Numbered from the stretch's first letter, positions 1-8,487 are shown. The stretch: DNA of 64,000 nt from Loktanella sp. PT4BL (GCF_003201935.1 NZ_QJJL01000002.1:310001-374000); one strand, 5' to 3'. Translations and numbers: made by a program. Notes: generated from the sequence alone by a model not told the origin.

Positions 1-116
1 AGTTCCGCCTGACGCGGATCATCCGCCGGCAAATCCGGCTGCGGGGCAATTGCAGCGGTCTGATCGCAGGCGGCCAGCAGGAAAAGAGCAAAAAACGCGG
101 GTTTGAAAGCAGGCAA
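1..116 (-). CDS. Lipoprotein, 5' part only (gene runs off the left edge)
   Basis: The reading frame starts at a TTG (116-114) preceded by GAGGAG about 7 nt upstream. It encodes a typical short lipoprotein signal: MPAFKP, a hydrophobic stretch, then the lipobox LLAAC with the lipidation Cys near residue 17. The mature part begins DQTAAIAPQ and stays open to the window edge. Only 38 codons are visible, so no family can be assigned. The short signal with a Cys directly after LAA is what supports a lipid-anchored envelope protein. The start is inferred, since no ATG lies in frame upstream near a ribosome site. Confidence 0.6.
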   Translation of the reverse strand, partial: MPAFKPAFFALFLLAACDQTAAIAPQPDLPADDPRQAE

Positions 117-185
117 GACGGGCTCCTCTGTTCGATATTGCCGACCCAGCATAACCTGCCAATCAGCGATTCCAAGAGGCAGGGA

Positions 186-1019
186 TCACAGTTCTTGGGT
201 CAGCATAAAGCGCGACGAAGCCAGACCGAGCGCACGTGAAATATCGTCGAACATCCCATTGAACGCCTCAAAGAGCGCGTCCGTCATATCCTGCCCTGCG
301 TCACTGCGTGAAAAGGCAAGATAGGCCTCCAACTCATCATCCGAGAGCGGCTGATAGGCCATAAGCAGGAACGAATAGAGCCACTCGGTTGTGTCAGCCC
401 GCACGGTTGGTTCCTGCGCCCAGACGTCCTGCAGCGCGGTTTCAAGCGTCACGCCAGCAGGCAGAGCACCCCCGTCAATCAGCCCCGAGTAAAACGCGTA
501 GGTGGAATTCAGCGATCCGATGACATTGGCCTCGATTAAATCGTTGGCATCAATAAAATCCTGCACCATCTGAAAACGGGGCGTCTCATCCATCATGGCA
601 AGTGCGGCGTTCTCTTTACTGGCCTCTTCGACCGCATCATCGAGCAAAGCGCGGCGGGCGCTGACCTCGAGCCCGACAATACGCGCGCCCTGCTCAGAGG
701 TGAAAAACGCCAGCATGGCATCGACATCGTCGCCTTCAAGCGCCTCGCCCAGCACACCGCGGACCTCCTCGGTCATCATCTCGACATCATAAATCGCAGA
801 GACCGCCATAGACCATTCCGCAGACGTCCCGCCGGGCAGCATATCGCTGGCCAGCGTCTCGCCATATGCAAGCCCCTCTTCACGCATGATCTCGATCATC
901 TCGGGCATGCCAAGCGCATCAAACAGCTGATCGACTGCATCGGCATCTTTATCTTGCGCCCAAAGCGGTGCGACAGTGAGGGTCGCGGCGAAAGCGAAGG
1001 GGGCTGCGAAGCGGAACAT
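186..1019 (-). CDS. DUF2059 domain-containing secreted protein
   Basis: A 277-residue protein with an N-terminal signal peptide (MFRFAAPFAFAATLTVAPLWA, cleavage near AQA/DKD). The rest is mostly helical, with repeats such as ALGMPEMIEIMREE and a C-terminal segment MTDALFEAFNGMFDDISRAL typical of the DUF2059 family of periplasmic proteins of unknown function. I chose the ATG at 1019 rather than the ATG two codons upstream (1025), because the AGGA motif sits 7 nt before it. It is transcribed toward the lipoprotein gene at the left edge and may share its transcript. Base composition is that of the host chromosome, unlike the island that follows. Confidence 0.7.
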   Translation of the reverse strand: MFRFAAPFAFAATLTVAPLWAQDKDADAVDQLFDALGMPEMIEIMREEGLAYGETLASDMLPGGTSAEWSMAVSAIYDVEMMTEEVRGVLGEALEGDDVDAMLAFFTSEQGARIVGLEVSARRALLDDAVEEASKENAALAMMDETPRFQMVQDFIDANDLIEANVIGSLNSTYAFYSGLIDGGALPAGVTLETALQDVWAQEPTVRADTTEWLYSFLLMAYQPLSDDELEAYLAFSRSDAGQDMTDALFEAFNGMFDDISRALGLASSRFMLTQEL

Positions 1020-1167
1020 GCACATATCCTATCAATACAAAACCTGTAGGGAAAGTTATGCACCCTGACCGCTCTTTGCCAAGGCCCCCCACGGAAATGT
1101 CAGTTATCCGTGCTTTGGGTCTTGCACGGGCGCGCGCGCCACAGTAACACCCCGCTCTGACCCCCGC

Positions 1168-1257
1168 GGAGAGGTGCCGGAGTGGTCGAACGGGGCGGTC
1201 TCGAAAACCGTTGTGGGTGCAAGCCTACCCAGGGTTCGAATCCCTGTCTCTCCGCCA
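1168..1257 (+). tRNA. tRNA-Ser (anticodon CGA), carries the island 1 integration site
   Basis: A 90-nt class II tRNA: acceptor GGAGAGG pairing with the 3' TCTCTCC, long variable arm, anticodon loop CTCGAAA giving CGA, T-loop TTCGAAT, encoded CCA. Its last 17 nt (1241-1257) are repeated at 12160-12176. The island therefore entered at the 3' end and left a functional tRNA at the left junction. Confidence 0.97.
1241..1257 (+). repeat. attL core of island 1
   Basis: The 17-bp core TCCCTGTCTCTCCGCCA is the 3' end of tRNA-Ser(CGA) including CCA. It is identical to the copy at 12160-12176, and the flanking bases differ on both sides. Confidence 0.92.
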
Positions 1258-1307
1258 ATAGGCTCCATCCCCCTTTTTCCTTTATTTGTTGGCACATAGA
1301 CCCTAAG

Positions 1308-2738
1308 ATGGAACCTACTTTGGAACCTAGTCTAGGGCTGAAAATGGACCGTAAAGCATTCGAGAAGCGACCTACCTACCTCCCCTCAAGCTGTACTTTA
1401 CGGAAAGGGAAATACTATGTTTCGGCCACTGTACCGCATGAGATTAGTGGTCTGTTCAACACAAAGCAGATTAGGCGATCCACAGGAACAAGCGATAGGT
1501 CACTGGCAAAGCAAAAGCAGCATAGCCTGACTACAGAAATTTACAGGTACATGGATGAAGTGTGGGAAGCTGCTTTCAAGAAGTGGACAGGTACACTCAA
1601 AGACGAATGGTCTGAGGATGCGATAAGGCTTGCCAAGTCACTTGGCCTCTACCGTGAGAACTACGAACCTGAACGCTATCGACGCTTCCTAGATGAAGAA
1701 GTCCAAGCCCTCCTCACAGATCACCACAAGAACAAAAGCAACAGTGTGACCCAAGAGCAGGTTGATGCCGCTACTGAATACCTCACTTGGGAGAGCTTTG
1801 ATGATAAGGAATGGGATAAGCTACAAGCCAGAGAGCTGCCCACTGATAAAATTAAGGCTACAGACGGTGAGACCATCCTAGGAACGCTAGAGACCTACCT
1901 AGAGCGCCGCAACTGGACCAGAGAGAAGAGTAAGGACACTGCTAGGCGTCAGATCAAGCGATTTACTGATATGGTAGGCAATCTAAAGCTGACCGAGCTA
2001 GAAAAAATCCACGCCTACAAGTACGCTCAGGCCATGAACGACGCAGGATATGCACACAAGACGATCCGTAGTTCCGTCAGTGCTGTAGCTTCTATGCTGG
2101 ATCACTTCGAACAATGGGGCTTCTTGAAAATCAGTCCTTTTGTGAACCTTAAACTGTCAAACTACGGTACAGCCTCACAAAGCTACCTACCCCTAGAAAG
2201 GCAGGAACTGCACCAACTCTTCAAGCAGGATATGGACGTCCAAGAGCGCCTATTGCTGAGTATCCTTATCACGACTGGCATGAGACTAGATGAAGCCGCC
2301 CTACTCACGTGGGAAAGAGTAAAAGAGATAGACGGGATCAGGTTCTTTTCTCTTATTCAGAGCGGGTCAGAGGAAGTGATCGTGAAGAACTCACAGTCTA
2401 GACGACTAGTTGCCCTTCCTGACTGCCTGATACTTCCTGAGAGAGCCACAGGACGCCTGTTTGACTACAAGCTGGACAAAGATGGTAAGGCTGAGAATGC
2501 AGCTTCTAGGGCGCTTATGAAGGCTGTCAGGCGTGTTACTACAGATAAGCTGAAAGCGGTACACTCGCTCAGGGGCAATCTAAAGGACTTGCTACGGGAT
2601 GCTGGTATACCGAAAGAGATTAATGACTTCATAACGGGTCATAGTCAGGGTGGTGATGCTGGTAAGTACGGATCAGGTCCAAGCCTAGAGACAAAGTATA
2701 AAGCTGTTAATTCTGTAGCTCACCCTTGGTTAGCCTAA
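1308..2738 (+). CDS. Tyrosine recombinase (integrase) of island 1
   Basis: This phage-type integrase catalyses site-specific strand exchange between the tRNA-Ser target and the element. The N-terminal part (about residues 15-60, KGKYYVSATVPHEI) resembles an arm-binding domain, the middle (about 185-275) a helical core-binding domain, and the C-terminal third the catalytic domain. Visible catalytic elements are Arg in TTGMRLDEAALL, the His-x-x-Arg box HSLRG, GHSQGG, and the terminal Tyr in GKYGSG. The open frame runs back into the tRNA, so the start is a choice between ATG 1308 (MEPTLEP) and ATG 1344 (MDRKAFEKRP). The first overlaps the candidate arm sites. CTAG occurs about 14 times in this gene, which is foreign to the host. 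Confidence 0.9.
   Translation: MEPTLEPSLGLKMDRKAFEKRPTYLPSSCTLRKGKYYVSATVPHEISGLFNTKQIRRSTGTSDRSLAKQKQHSLTTEIYRYMDEVWEAAFKKWTGTLKDEWSEDAIRLAKSLGLYRENYEPERYRRFLDEEVQALLTDHHKNKSNSVTQEQVDAATEYLTWESFDDKEWDKLQARELPTDKIKATDGETILGTLETYLERRNWTREKSKDTARRQIKRFTDMVGNLKLTELEKIHAYKYAQAMNDAGYAHKTIRSSVSAVASMLDHFEQWGFLKISPFVNLKLSNYGTASQSYLPLERQELHQLFKQDMDVQERLLLSILITTGMRLDEAALLTWERVKEIDGIRFFSLIQSGSEEVIVKNSQSRRLVALPDCLILPERATGRLFDYKLDKDGKAENAASRALMKAVRRVTTDKLKAVHSLRGNLKDLLRDAGIPKEINDFITGHSQGGDAGKYGSGPSLETKYKAVNSVAHPWLA
1310..1329 (+). promoter_or_regulatory. Candidate left arm-type integrase sites (GGAACCTA x2)
   Basis: GGAACCTA occurs at 1310-1317 and 1322-1329, 12 bp apart and 53 bp from the attL core. The same octamer, with the same 12-bp step, occurs near the right end (12078, 12090, and GGACCCTA at 12102), about 50 bp from attR. 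The matching pattern at both ends suggests arm sites bound by the integrase N-terminal domain. They overlap the first integrase start codon. Confidence 0.6.
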
Positions 2739-2845
2739 ATAATTGGCAATAATTCCAAGATTATACCTAACCTAAATTTTGGTTGTGAATTTCTATGGGT
2801 GTACCAAGCCCCCGTGAAACCTTAGCGGGTGATTACTAGGGTCCC

Positions 2846-2892
2846 ACAACCTTGTAGTGTACCACCTAAAGCATGCGACGTCGCAAGGTTGT
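2846..2892. terminator. Inverted repeat between convergent integrase and resolvase genes
   Basis: ACAACCTTG (2846-2854) and CAAGGTTGT (2884-2892) form a perfect 9-bp stem. It lies between the ends of the integrase and the convergently transcribed resolvase, with the palindrome GCGACGTCGC in the loop. The position suits a shared terminator, but there is no strong T-run. Confidence 0.4.
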
Positions 2893-2894
2893 AG

Positions 2895-3428
2895 CTACAA
2901 AAGTCTGTAGACTGATGAACGAGCGATACCCAACTGCTTGGCAATAGCTGACGGTGACAAACCTTCTGAGCGTAGCTGCTTCACCTGATCTACTGGGATG
3001 CTAGGCTTACGACCTGTGTACTTACCGTCGTCCTTAGCCTTCTGGATACCCTCCATCTGACGCTCTTTCCTTAGGCTGGTCTCAAACTCGGAGAACACAC
3101 CAAGCATCTGCAAGAAAGCCTTACCTGCTGGGGTAGATGTGTCCACAGGTTGTTCAGTAGCCTTAAGATCAACACCCTTAGACTGTAGCTGCTCAACGAT
3201 AACAGACAGGTCCAACAGACTGCGGGCCAATCTATCAAGGCGTGTGACTACAAGCGTATCCCCTTGGCGTAGGAACTCTAGCAGGGTCTCAAGTTCAGAC
3301 CTGCCTTTCATGCTTGTGCCAGATACCTTCTCACTCCTGACCACATCACAACCAGCGTTCTTCAACATCTCAGTTTGAATAGAGAGGTCCTGTGAGGTGC
3401 TGCTAACACGCGCGTAACCATATTTCAT
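2895..3428 (-). CDS. Serine recombinase / resolvase (Tn3-type small resolvase)
   Basis: A 177-residue resolvase-family protein. The N-terminus YGYARVSSTSQDLSIQ holds the catalytic Ser in VSS. Further core motifs are LLEFLRQGDTLVVTRLDRLARS and FSEFETSLRKERQ; the C-terminus has a helix-turn-helix (LSPSAIAKQLGIARSSVYRLL). The family resolves cointegrates or inverts DNA between res/inv sites. I chose ATG 3428, which begins the MKYGYARVS motif; the frame opens further upstream but lacks a family match there. The AAAGGA ribosome site overlaps one of the candidate res half-sites, suggesting autoregulation. A resolvase inside an integrase-mobilised element suggests multimer resolution of a circular, replicating form (inference). 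Confidence 0.88.
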   Translation of the reverse strand: MKYGYARVSSTSQDLSIQTEMLKNAGCDVVRSEKVSGTSMKGRSELETLLEFLRQGDTLVVTRLDRLARSLLDLSVIVEQLQSKGVDLKATEQPVDTSTPAGKAFLQMLGVFSEFETSLRKERQMEGIQKAKDDGKYTGRKPSIPVDQVKQLRSEGLSPSAIAKQLGIARSSVYRLL

Positions 3429-3436
3429 ATCAATAG

Positions 3437-3554
3437 TGTCCTTTATGATTCTAGACCCTCTCAATATAGTGTCCGATATAACCAAATACAACCCTAATAA
3501 GACGCCAATAGTGTCCGATAGAACCGCTCTGCTACGGTATACCTCAGTCGGACA
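3437..3554. promoter_or_regulatory. Candidate res site upstream of the resolvase
   Basis: TGTCCGATA occurs at 3470-3478 and 3512-3520, exactly 42 bp apart. A related TGTCCTTTA lies at 3437 and an inverted TCGGACA at 3548-3554. Tn3/gamma-delta resolvase half-sites have a TGTC-start consensus and several subsites just upstream of the resolvase gene, which is the arrangement seen. The assignment to subsites I-III is not possible by eye. Confidence 0.6.
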
Positions 3555-3721
3555 CCTTTTGGGGTACTGGTGAGAAGTCCCGTTGGCGGGACCTTGGGTA
3601 GTTCAAGACTTTTTGACTTCGAGCTGGCGATCTAGGCTACCAACAAAAGCTGATCCCTTTGGTGTAGCTACCCAAGTTAGCTGAAGGGCGTAGTCCTGAC
3701 TACTAGGCTAACGCCACTACA

Positions 3722-3990
3722 GCGGAAATAGCCCTAGGTGGAAATCAAGGGACGTAGGGATTTAGAGGGGCGGTGGAAATTAACGGACAAGGGAATTTTG
3801 GGCAACTACACCCCTAGGTGGAAATACAGCAAGAGGAAATTGCTCACCATAGTGCCTACCTACAGGTAGAAATTGCTTATGTTTTGACCAAGTATTTTGA
3901 GTTGGTCGCAGAGCAACCAGTGGCCATCAAACCTGTGATTCGCCCTTATTTACAAGGGGATACCTACAAAAATAAATATAAATAAATGCA
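3722..3990. repeat. Iteron-like repeats plus AT-rich tract (candidate origin of island 1)
   Basis: Three perfect GGTGGAAAT copies (3737, 3772, 3817) and three near copies (GCGGAAAT 3722, GAGGAAAT 3833, GGTAGAAAT 3865) lie in one orientation. They are followed by a strongly AT-rich tract around 3968-3988 (AAAATAAATATAAATAAATG). Iterons beside an AT-rich segment, in gene-free DNA next to a resolvase, are the usual look of a replication origin. The initiator is not identified; the helicase at 9673 is a candidate. Confidence 0.45.
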
Positions 3991-4779
3991 CTTTTCTCGA
4001 AGAAAATACTTGACAGAGGATTCCGATGGCGCAGCAACCTAAGGTAATTCCCTATGATGCTGAATAATGCCTGTGTATCATATTACACTATTGGAATGTA
4101 TAGGGAATTTAGGGGAATTTGCCTAGGCCACCATCCTTTGTAATCATTCTGTCTATAGTACCATTTTGTCAGAGTACTCAAAGAACATTTTAGACTTCCT
4201 GTTCTCTAATAAATATCTGTAGGAAACCGGAACTTCAAAGTGTTCTGATCTTAAGTGTCGGGCTACCGCCCTCTATAGAGAGCGAAGCTGTCGCTTCTTG
4301 TACCTACAACAATGAGGATTATTAACCAGAAGCGTGAGCTTCGCCCACTACACTAACAAGTAATCAATTCTTAAAGTCTTACTTCTTTTTGTAGTTATAC
4401 AGATTGAGTGTTCAATCCTTAAGAGGGTAGACCAAGAGTACCCTGACAAACTGGAAGTACATCTTAGGCCCTATACTAGAAGGGTAAGAGTATAGAATAT
4501 CTCTTGAGTCATTCTGACAATTCGGGAGTCTCTCTGAGCATTAGGAATATCCCCCTACACAAGCAGTATATATGTACAGAAGAACCTGATTGATAGTCAG
4601 GGCCCAAAGAGCTGGTTACTCTTATGGTGGTAGGGATTTTCATGTTTCACCTACTACCGTCTCCTCCCGTGACAAATCCTAACAACGGTAGTCCTCCCCC
4701 TTATGCTTAGTACTGTTGTTAGCAGTGGCATGGTCAGGTTCTTCACCTTTTTCCTCCTAAAATTATAGGCCCGCCCCCC
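3991..4779. other. Gene-free regulatory DNA in island 1
   Basis: No convincing ORF on either strand. It is AT-rich with many GGAATTT and CTAGG words. Near its right end an inverted repeat CTAACAACGGTA (4679-4690) / TACTGTTGTTAG (4711-4722), one mismatch, precedes the first gene of the rightward cluster. A weaker pair GGTGGTAGG/CCTACTACC lies around 4626-4658. These may be operators or hairpins for the rightward transcript. Confidence 0.4.
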
Positions 4780-4938
4780 ATGAACCCCCTCAAAGATTAT
4801 AACGCTCACCAGAGGGACAACCTCCCCGAAGGGATCAGCTATGCTAATGGCCGCTATTGGTTTGGTGAGTATCGTAGCCTTTCCCTAGAGGGCATCCTCT
4901 GGCTGAAGAGCTACCTAGAAAGAACATCCCCACAATGA
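4780..4938 (+). CDS. Small protein, 52 aa, coupled to the next gene
   Basis: ATG 4780 to TGA 4938 encodes MNPLKDYNAHQRDNLPEGIS and then NGRYWFGEYRSLSLEGILWL, ending SYLERTSPQ. The stop overlaps the start of the 294-residue gene by ATGA (4935-4938), a standard translational-coupling junction. The overlap and the island-like codon use (CTA, GAG, AGG) support it as real. I recognise no family. It is the first gene of the rightward cluster, just after the inverted repeat at 4679-4722. Confidence 0.5.
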   Translation: MNPLKDYNAHQRDNLPEGISYANGRYWFGEYRSLSLEGILWLKSYLERTSPQ

Positions 4939-5819
4939 ATAAAGATTACCCAAGCTATCCATTCCTTAAGGACATTCCCTACCTCCCTGCGGATGTCACA
5001 ACCACCGAAGTGGTCAAAGATTTTGTAGCTACCTGCGATGGTCGCGCCGCTTGCAATAAAGAAGACCTACAGGGCATCATCTGTGCCATTCTTGGGATGC
5101 GTGACCTTAAGGCTTTCAAGCTACTCAAGTCCCATGACAAGGTGAACTTCACCAAAGGGCAAAAAGTAGCCATAGATCAGGTACTGCGCCACCTCATGGG
5201 TGACTTGTTGGTAGGCATCACCGGTGAAAAGAACCTCTACCGTGTATCTGACAAGATCAAGAAACCCACTAAAGTGCGGCCTGATCTACCCAATGAATTC
5301 AAGTTTCGTGTGACTGGTGAATATGTAAACTACCCCTCCGCTAAGGCTGTCCCTTGCCCTGAGGCTGTAAGTCTTATCTCAGGTAATCGTGCCTGCACCG
5401 TTACACTCCCCGATGTTGCGACCACCTTCCAATACATCTTAAACGGCCAAGACCTACCCCCACGATTGGGTAAGCTAGAGCCTCTGGATGATATCGCCGG
5501 TGGTAAGGACTTCACCAAAGAATTTCGTCAGGTCGTACACAAGGAACTGACCCGCTCCGGTTATATGGGCCTACTGATAGATGACGATAGCGACACAGCC
5601 CTTACGTTCGTTGTGTGCAGTCAATGGGCTAAAGACTTCCCCACCTTCCTTGAGCAGATCACACGTCCGTGGTTCCGCCATTGGAAACTAGACCTTGTTA
5701 AATTCTATGCTGAGATTGAAGACCATTTTGGTTCTGTAGCTACAGTAACAGGTCAGCCCACGATGCAGCTACTACGCCAGAGCGCAGGTCTAGTGGACCG
5801 CCCTAAAGACACATTATAA
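4935..5819 (+). CDS. Hypothetical protein, 294 aa
   Basis: A soluble protein with no signal peptide or membrane segment and no family I recognise. It begins MNKDYPSYPFLKDIPYLPAD; a Cys pair lies at CDGRAACNKED. A basic central segment (LYRVSDKIKKPTKVRPDLP) could contact nucleic acid, and an aromatic-rich region follows near the C-terminus (RPWFRHWKLDLVKFYAEIED). Coupled by ATGA to the 52-aa ORF upstream. It converges with the secreted-protein gene, with 6 nt of overlapping ends. It contains the palindrome CTGTAGCTACAG at 5734-5745. Composition matches the rest of island 1. Confidence 0.6.
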   Translation: MNKDYPSYPFLKDIPYLPADVTTTEVVKDFVATCDGRAACNKEDLQGIICAILGMRDLKAFKLLKSHDKVNFTKGQKVAIDQVLRHLMGDLLVGITGEKNLYRVSDKIKKPTKVRPDLPNEFKFRVTGEYVNYPSAKAVPCPEAVSLISGNRACTVTLPDVATTFQYILNGQDLPPRLGKLEPLDDIAGGKDFTKEFRQVVHKELTRSGYMGLLIDDDSDTALTFVVCSQWAKDFPTFLEQITRPWFRHWKLDLVKFYAEIEDHFGSVATVTGQPTMQLLRQSAGLVDRPKDTL

Positions 5820-6404
5820 TCCGCCTTGGTCTTGGTTGTCTCTAATCCGAATGCATTCGTCCATGTTGTCAAATTCGTACCCGAGCAAGATATAAGCCAA
5901 GTCGCTGGAGAGCGCAGATACCGATAAAGATACGCCTTCCAGTCCCTCTGGCAGCTCAGATTGTTGGTCCTCAGTCCAAAAAGTGGCAAGGTGGCGTTCG
6001 TTCTGACGTAGAGCCATCACCCATTCTTCAGGTCCGTCCCACAGTGCTCCATTTTTGATAAAATCATAGTTCTTGCTCGCACCATAAATGCCCGTGAGTG
6101 CACTACTAAGGTCCGCGAATGCGCTTTTTACAGATGAACCGTACCTATCATTATCATGGTCTTTGCCAATGCCGATTACTTGGCAAACACCTACTTCAGG
6201 GGCCGCAAACACTGTATACGATTCAAATTCTGAATGAGGTTTTGGAACAATAACGCTGAACTCAAACTCAGATATTTCTCTCACGACTTCGAGGTTTTCA
6301 ATCGGAGTTCCCTTCTCGATCCCGAATGCCTGTGCAGATGCCCCTGTGGCTGAAACAAAAAGCAAGATTGTTGCTGCTGTAGTAATTAGTTTCGTTTTGA
6401 ACAT
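5814..6404 (-). CDS. Secreted hypothetical protein (island cargo)
   Basis: A 196-residue protein with a clear signal peptide (MFKTKLITTAATILLFVSATGASA, cleavage at ASA/QAF), so it is exported to the periplasm or surface. The mature part has a single Cys in GVCQVIG and a second in DECIRIR, which could form one disulfide. No family recognised. ATG 6404 was chosen because the signal peptide begins there and TAGGA lies upstream; the frame opens 18 codons earlier. It is the only leftward gene besides the resolvase, is transcribed against its neighbours, and has less extreme codon use. This is the pattern of a moron or cargo gene acquired separately. Confidence 0.6.
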   Translation of the reverse strand: MFKTKLITTAATILLFVSATGASAQAFGIEKGTPIENLEVVREISEFEFSVIVPKPHSEFESYTVFAAPEVGVCQVIGIGKDHDNDRYGSSVKSAFADLSSALTGIYGASKNYDFIKNGALWDGPEEWVMALRQNERHLATFWTEDQQSELPEGLEGVSLSVSALSSDLAYILLGYEFDNMDECIRIRDNQDQGGL

Positions 6405-6492
6405 AACTGCGTGATTCCTATCCGTTGTATGAGCGTCAACCACCGTAATCACGATCATCTATGTGTCAATCTGTTGGCATCCAAATGGCACG

Positions 6493-6690
6493 ATGACGCA
6501 CTTCAAAAGCACCCACCCCCACATGACACCCACTTCCCTTAAACAATGCACCACAGTTGCCTGTAGTAATCCTGTCTATTTTGACGGTGAGTTGAACCCG
6601 TTCCACGTTCTGAAGCACAGCCACCTTTGTCTTAGGTGCATGTTCGCAAATAGAGATACCTTAAATGATAAACCTACCCACCCCGTATGA
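6493..6690 (+). CDS. Small Cys/His-rich protein (possible zinc-binding)
   Basis: An open frame from ATG 6493 (alternative ATG 6523) encodes about 65 residues with C-x4-C in QCTTVACSNP and C-x2-C in LCLRCMF, plus neighbouring His residues. This is compatible with one small zinc finger. It overlaps the start of the next ORF by 26 nt in another frame. No good ribosome site is visible, so reality and start are uncertain. Confidence 0.35.
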   Translation: MTHFKSTHPHMTPTSLKQCTTVACSNPVYFDGELNPFHVLKHSHLCLRCMFANRDTLNDKPTHPV

Positions 6691-6835
6691 TGTGAGAGAA
6701 CTAGCAGACGCTCAATGGCTTGTAAGTCAACTCGAGGCATTTTGCTTAGAGCATGGCCACACCCAAGAGCAGGTTAATGCGTGGATTATCCAACAGCTAA
6801 TGAACGATACAAAGGACACCCAAGATAATGACTGA
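6665..6835 (+). CDS. Small protein, 56 aa, coupled to the next gene
   Basis: ATG 6665 to TGA 6835 encodes MINLPTPYDVRELADAQWLV, an acidic helical peptide ending NDTKDTQDND. Its last 8 nt overlap the start of the 117-aa gene (ATG 6828). Uses CTA/GTA codons like the island. No family recognised. The close overlap on both sides is the main support. Confidence 0.45.
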   Translation: MINLPTPYDVRELADAQWLVSQLEAFCLEHGHTQEQVNAWIIQQLMNDTKDTQDND

Positions 6836-7181
6836 ACAACACTCCTCACAAAGCCGGAAGCAATCCAAAGAAGAATGGGATGCCTTGGTCAAGATGGCCG
6901 ATCTCCAAGGCGACTTCCAAGTAGCGTTTAAGCAGTGGATCACAGATAAATCAAAGTCCCAAGATGTTGTAGCTATCGGTAAGCAATTGATGGAATTACA
7001 GAACCAGACTGGTAAGAGCGGTGGTCGTCTATCATCCTCTCAGGTGTACCATCGTATCTGTGAAGCTGAAGATTGTATCAACAAAGGTCTAGATCAACCC
7101 GTAGCCAAGAAAGACCTTAGCAGTGGTAAGCTGATCCGTAAGACAGCCGACGGTGGCACTACTTGGGTGCTCAAGCTGTAG
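6828..7181 (+). CDS. Hypothetical protein, 117 aa
   Basis: A charged soluble protein (MTEQHSSQSRKQSKEEWDAL at the N-terminus) with alternating Lys/Gln/Asp-rich helices and a C-terminal KLIRKTADGGTTWVLKL strand. The composition suggests a small DNA- or protein-binding factor, but no HTH is clear. Translation is probably coupled to the 56-aa ORF, whose end it overlaps. No family recognised. Confidence 0.55.
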   Translation: MTEQHSSQSRKQSKEEWDALVKMADLQGDFQVAFKQWITDKSKSQDVVAIGKQLMELQNQTGKSGGRLSSSQVYHRICEAEDCINKGLDQPVAKKDLSSGKLIRKTADGGTTWVLKL

Positions 7182-7528
7182 GTACAGGGCGTGCTAACGC
7201 ACACTAAGCTAGGGACTAGCGCCTCTACACCCCAGAGATAACCCTATATGGCAACCCCAAGCCCAAACTTTCTATCGTTATATTTCAAACAGTTATAAAA
7301 TAATATTTCCTGACCCTTGTATTTTGGCCCCAAAAGGGATGTGTATATACATGAGGGCGGAAAAAATATCGGCTGGTGGCAACGCTGGCCTTTTTCTTTC
7401 CCCAAGCCTTCTAAACCTCGAACTTTACATCGCTAGCCTGCTCTAACCCGCAGGTACGTCACAGTGGCTAACTGGTGGCGCTATTGGCATGTCCGCAGTT
7501 CAAAAACCAAAGGAGAGAAAGAGAGAAG
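7182..7528. other. Intergenic region before the DUF3102-like gene
   Basis: 347 bp without a convincing ORF. It contains the short inverted pair GCGTGCTAACGCAC (7189-7202) just after the 117-aa gene, then AT-rich DNA (7270-7310) that could hold a promoter for the downstream gene. Nothing else is supported. Confidence 0.4.
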
Positions 7529-8446
7529 ATGATCGGACATAATTCAAACCCCAAGCTGGTAGCCGCCGCCAGTGAAATCAACACCGAGCATAAGGGGATG
7601 CTTGCAGCGATAGAGGACAGTGAAACCCGCGCACGGCGTATTGGTCAGGTTCTGATTGATCTAAAACCAGTGTTGAAAGAGACAGGGGTGAACCTGACGG
7701 ACTTCTGCAAAGAGCATCTGCCATTTGGTAAAACTGCCGCCTATGAGTTTATCAGTATCGCCAAAGGCAAGGTCACTCTTCAGGAATTGAACGCTCGGAA
7801 ATATTCCGCGCCTGCGGAAAAACTTACTGCCCACAATAACAGCCAATACCGTGGCCCTTCTGAGGAGATGGCTCAGGCTATCCGTGATCTGGCGGGCTGT
7901 GGTGACGATATGGAGCCCGTATTGGAAGCTATCACGGACATCATCTTTGACCCTGAGAACACCAAATTCCGCGAGGCCAGAGTCCATGAATGGCTTGAGA
8001 AAGCATTTGATGGTGATGACAATGGTATGATCGCTGAACTCAACTTCCTGAATGAGAATAAGGATGACTGGATTGTTGAGGAGGAAGCCAAAAGTAGGGC
8101 AGACCAGATACGTGAAGACCTCAGTAAACTCACGCCTGATGAACAGTTGGAATACTTAGGTGGGCCACAGAAGTTCGTGGATCAGGAGAAGCTGGACAAT
8201 AAACTTGAGGAAAACTTCGTCCCGTACAATGCAGCACTCACGGTACTCAATAGTTTGAACCGACTTCGTATCTACGGCGGCAAGGCTGCAATCATCGAAC
8301 ACGTCCGTCACGCTCTTGATACTTCCGTCAGGTTTCAGCCGTATGAAGCTGAGGCTCTTGTTCTCTTGGCTGAGGCCATCATGGAAACAAAGGATGAGCT
8401 TCAGGCGATGTATCAAACCAAGCCCGACCTAAACAAACTCAACTGA
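7529..8446 (+). CDS. DUF3102-like / phage-type helical DNA-associated protein, 305 aa
   Basis: Begins MIGHNSNPKLVAAASEINTE, a start seen in many alphaproteobacterial phage and plasmid proteins. Residues 15-90 (HKGMLAAIEDSETRARRIGQ, then FCKEHLPFGKTAAYEFISIAKGK) resemble the DUF3102 type, in which a helical region precedes an HTH-like segment (LPFGKTAAYEF). The rest is acidic and helical. ATG 7529 follows AGGAGAGAAAG-type purine-rich DNA. A role in replication, partition or regulation of the element is likely by association only. Its gene composition is nearer the host than the other island genes. Confidence 0.5.
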   Translation: MIGHNSNPKLVAAASEINTEHKGMLAAIEDSETRARRIGQVLIDLKPVLKETGVNLTDFCKEHLPFGKTAAYEFISIAKGKVTLQELNARKYSAPAEKLTAHNNSQYRGPSEEMAQAIRDLAGCGDDMEPVLEAITDIIFDPENTKFREARVHEWLEKAFDGDDNGMIAELNFLNENKDDWIVEEEAKSRADQIREDLSKLTPDEQLEYLGGPQKFVDQEKLDNKLEENFVPYNAALTVLNSLNRLRIYGGKAAIIEHVRHALDTSVRFQPYEAEALVLLAEAIMETKDELQAMYQTKPDLNKLN

Positions 8447-8487
8447 ACAATCATAAAACCCAACATTCCCTAGAAAGGAACATAAAA

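Noticed and set aside
1182-1307. Integrase start inside tRNA-Ser
   Set aside because: The frame is open by chance through the tRNA; conserved sequence and start codons begin at 1308 or 1344.
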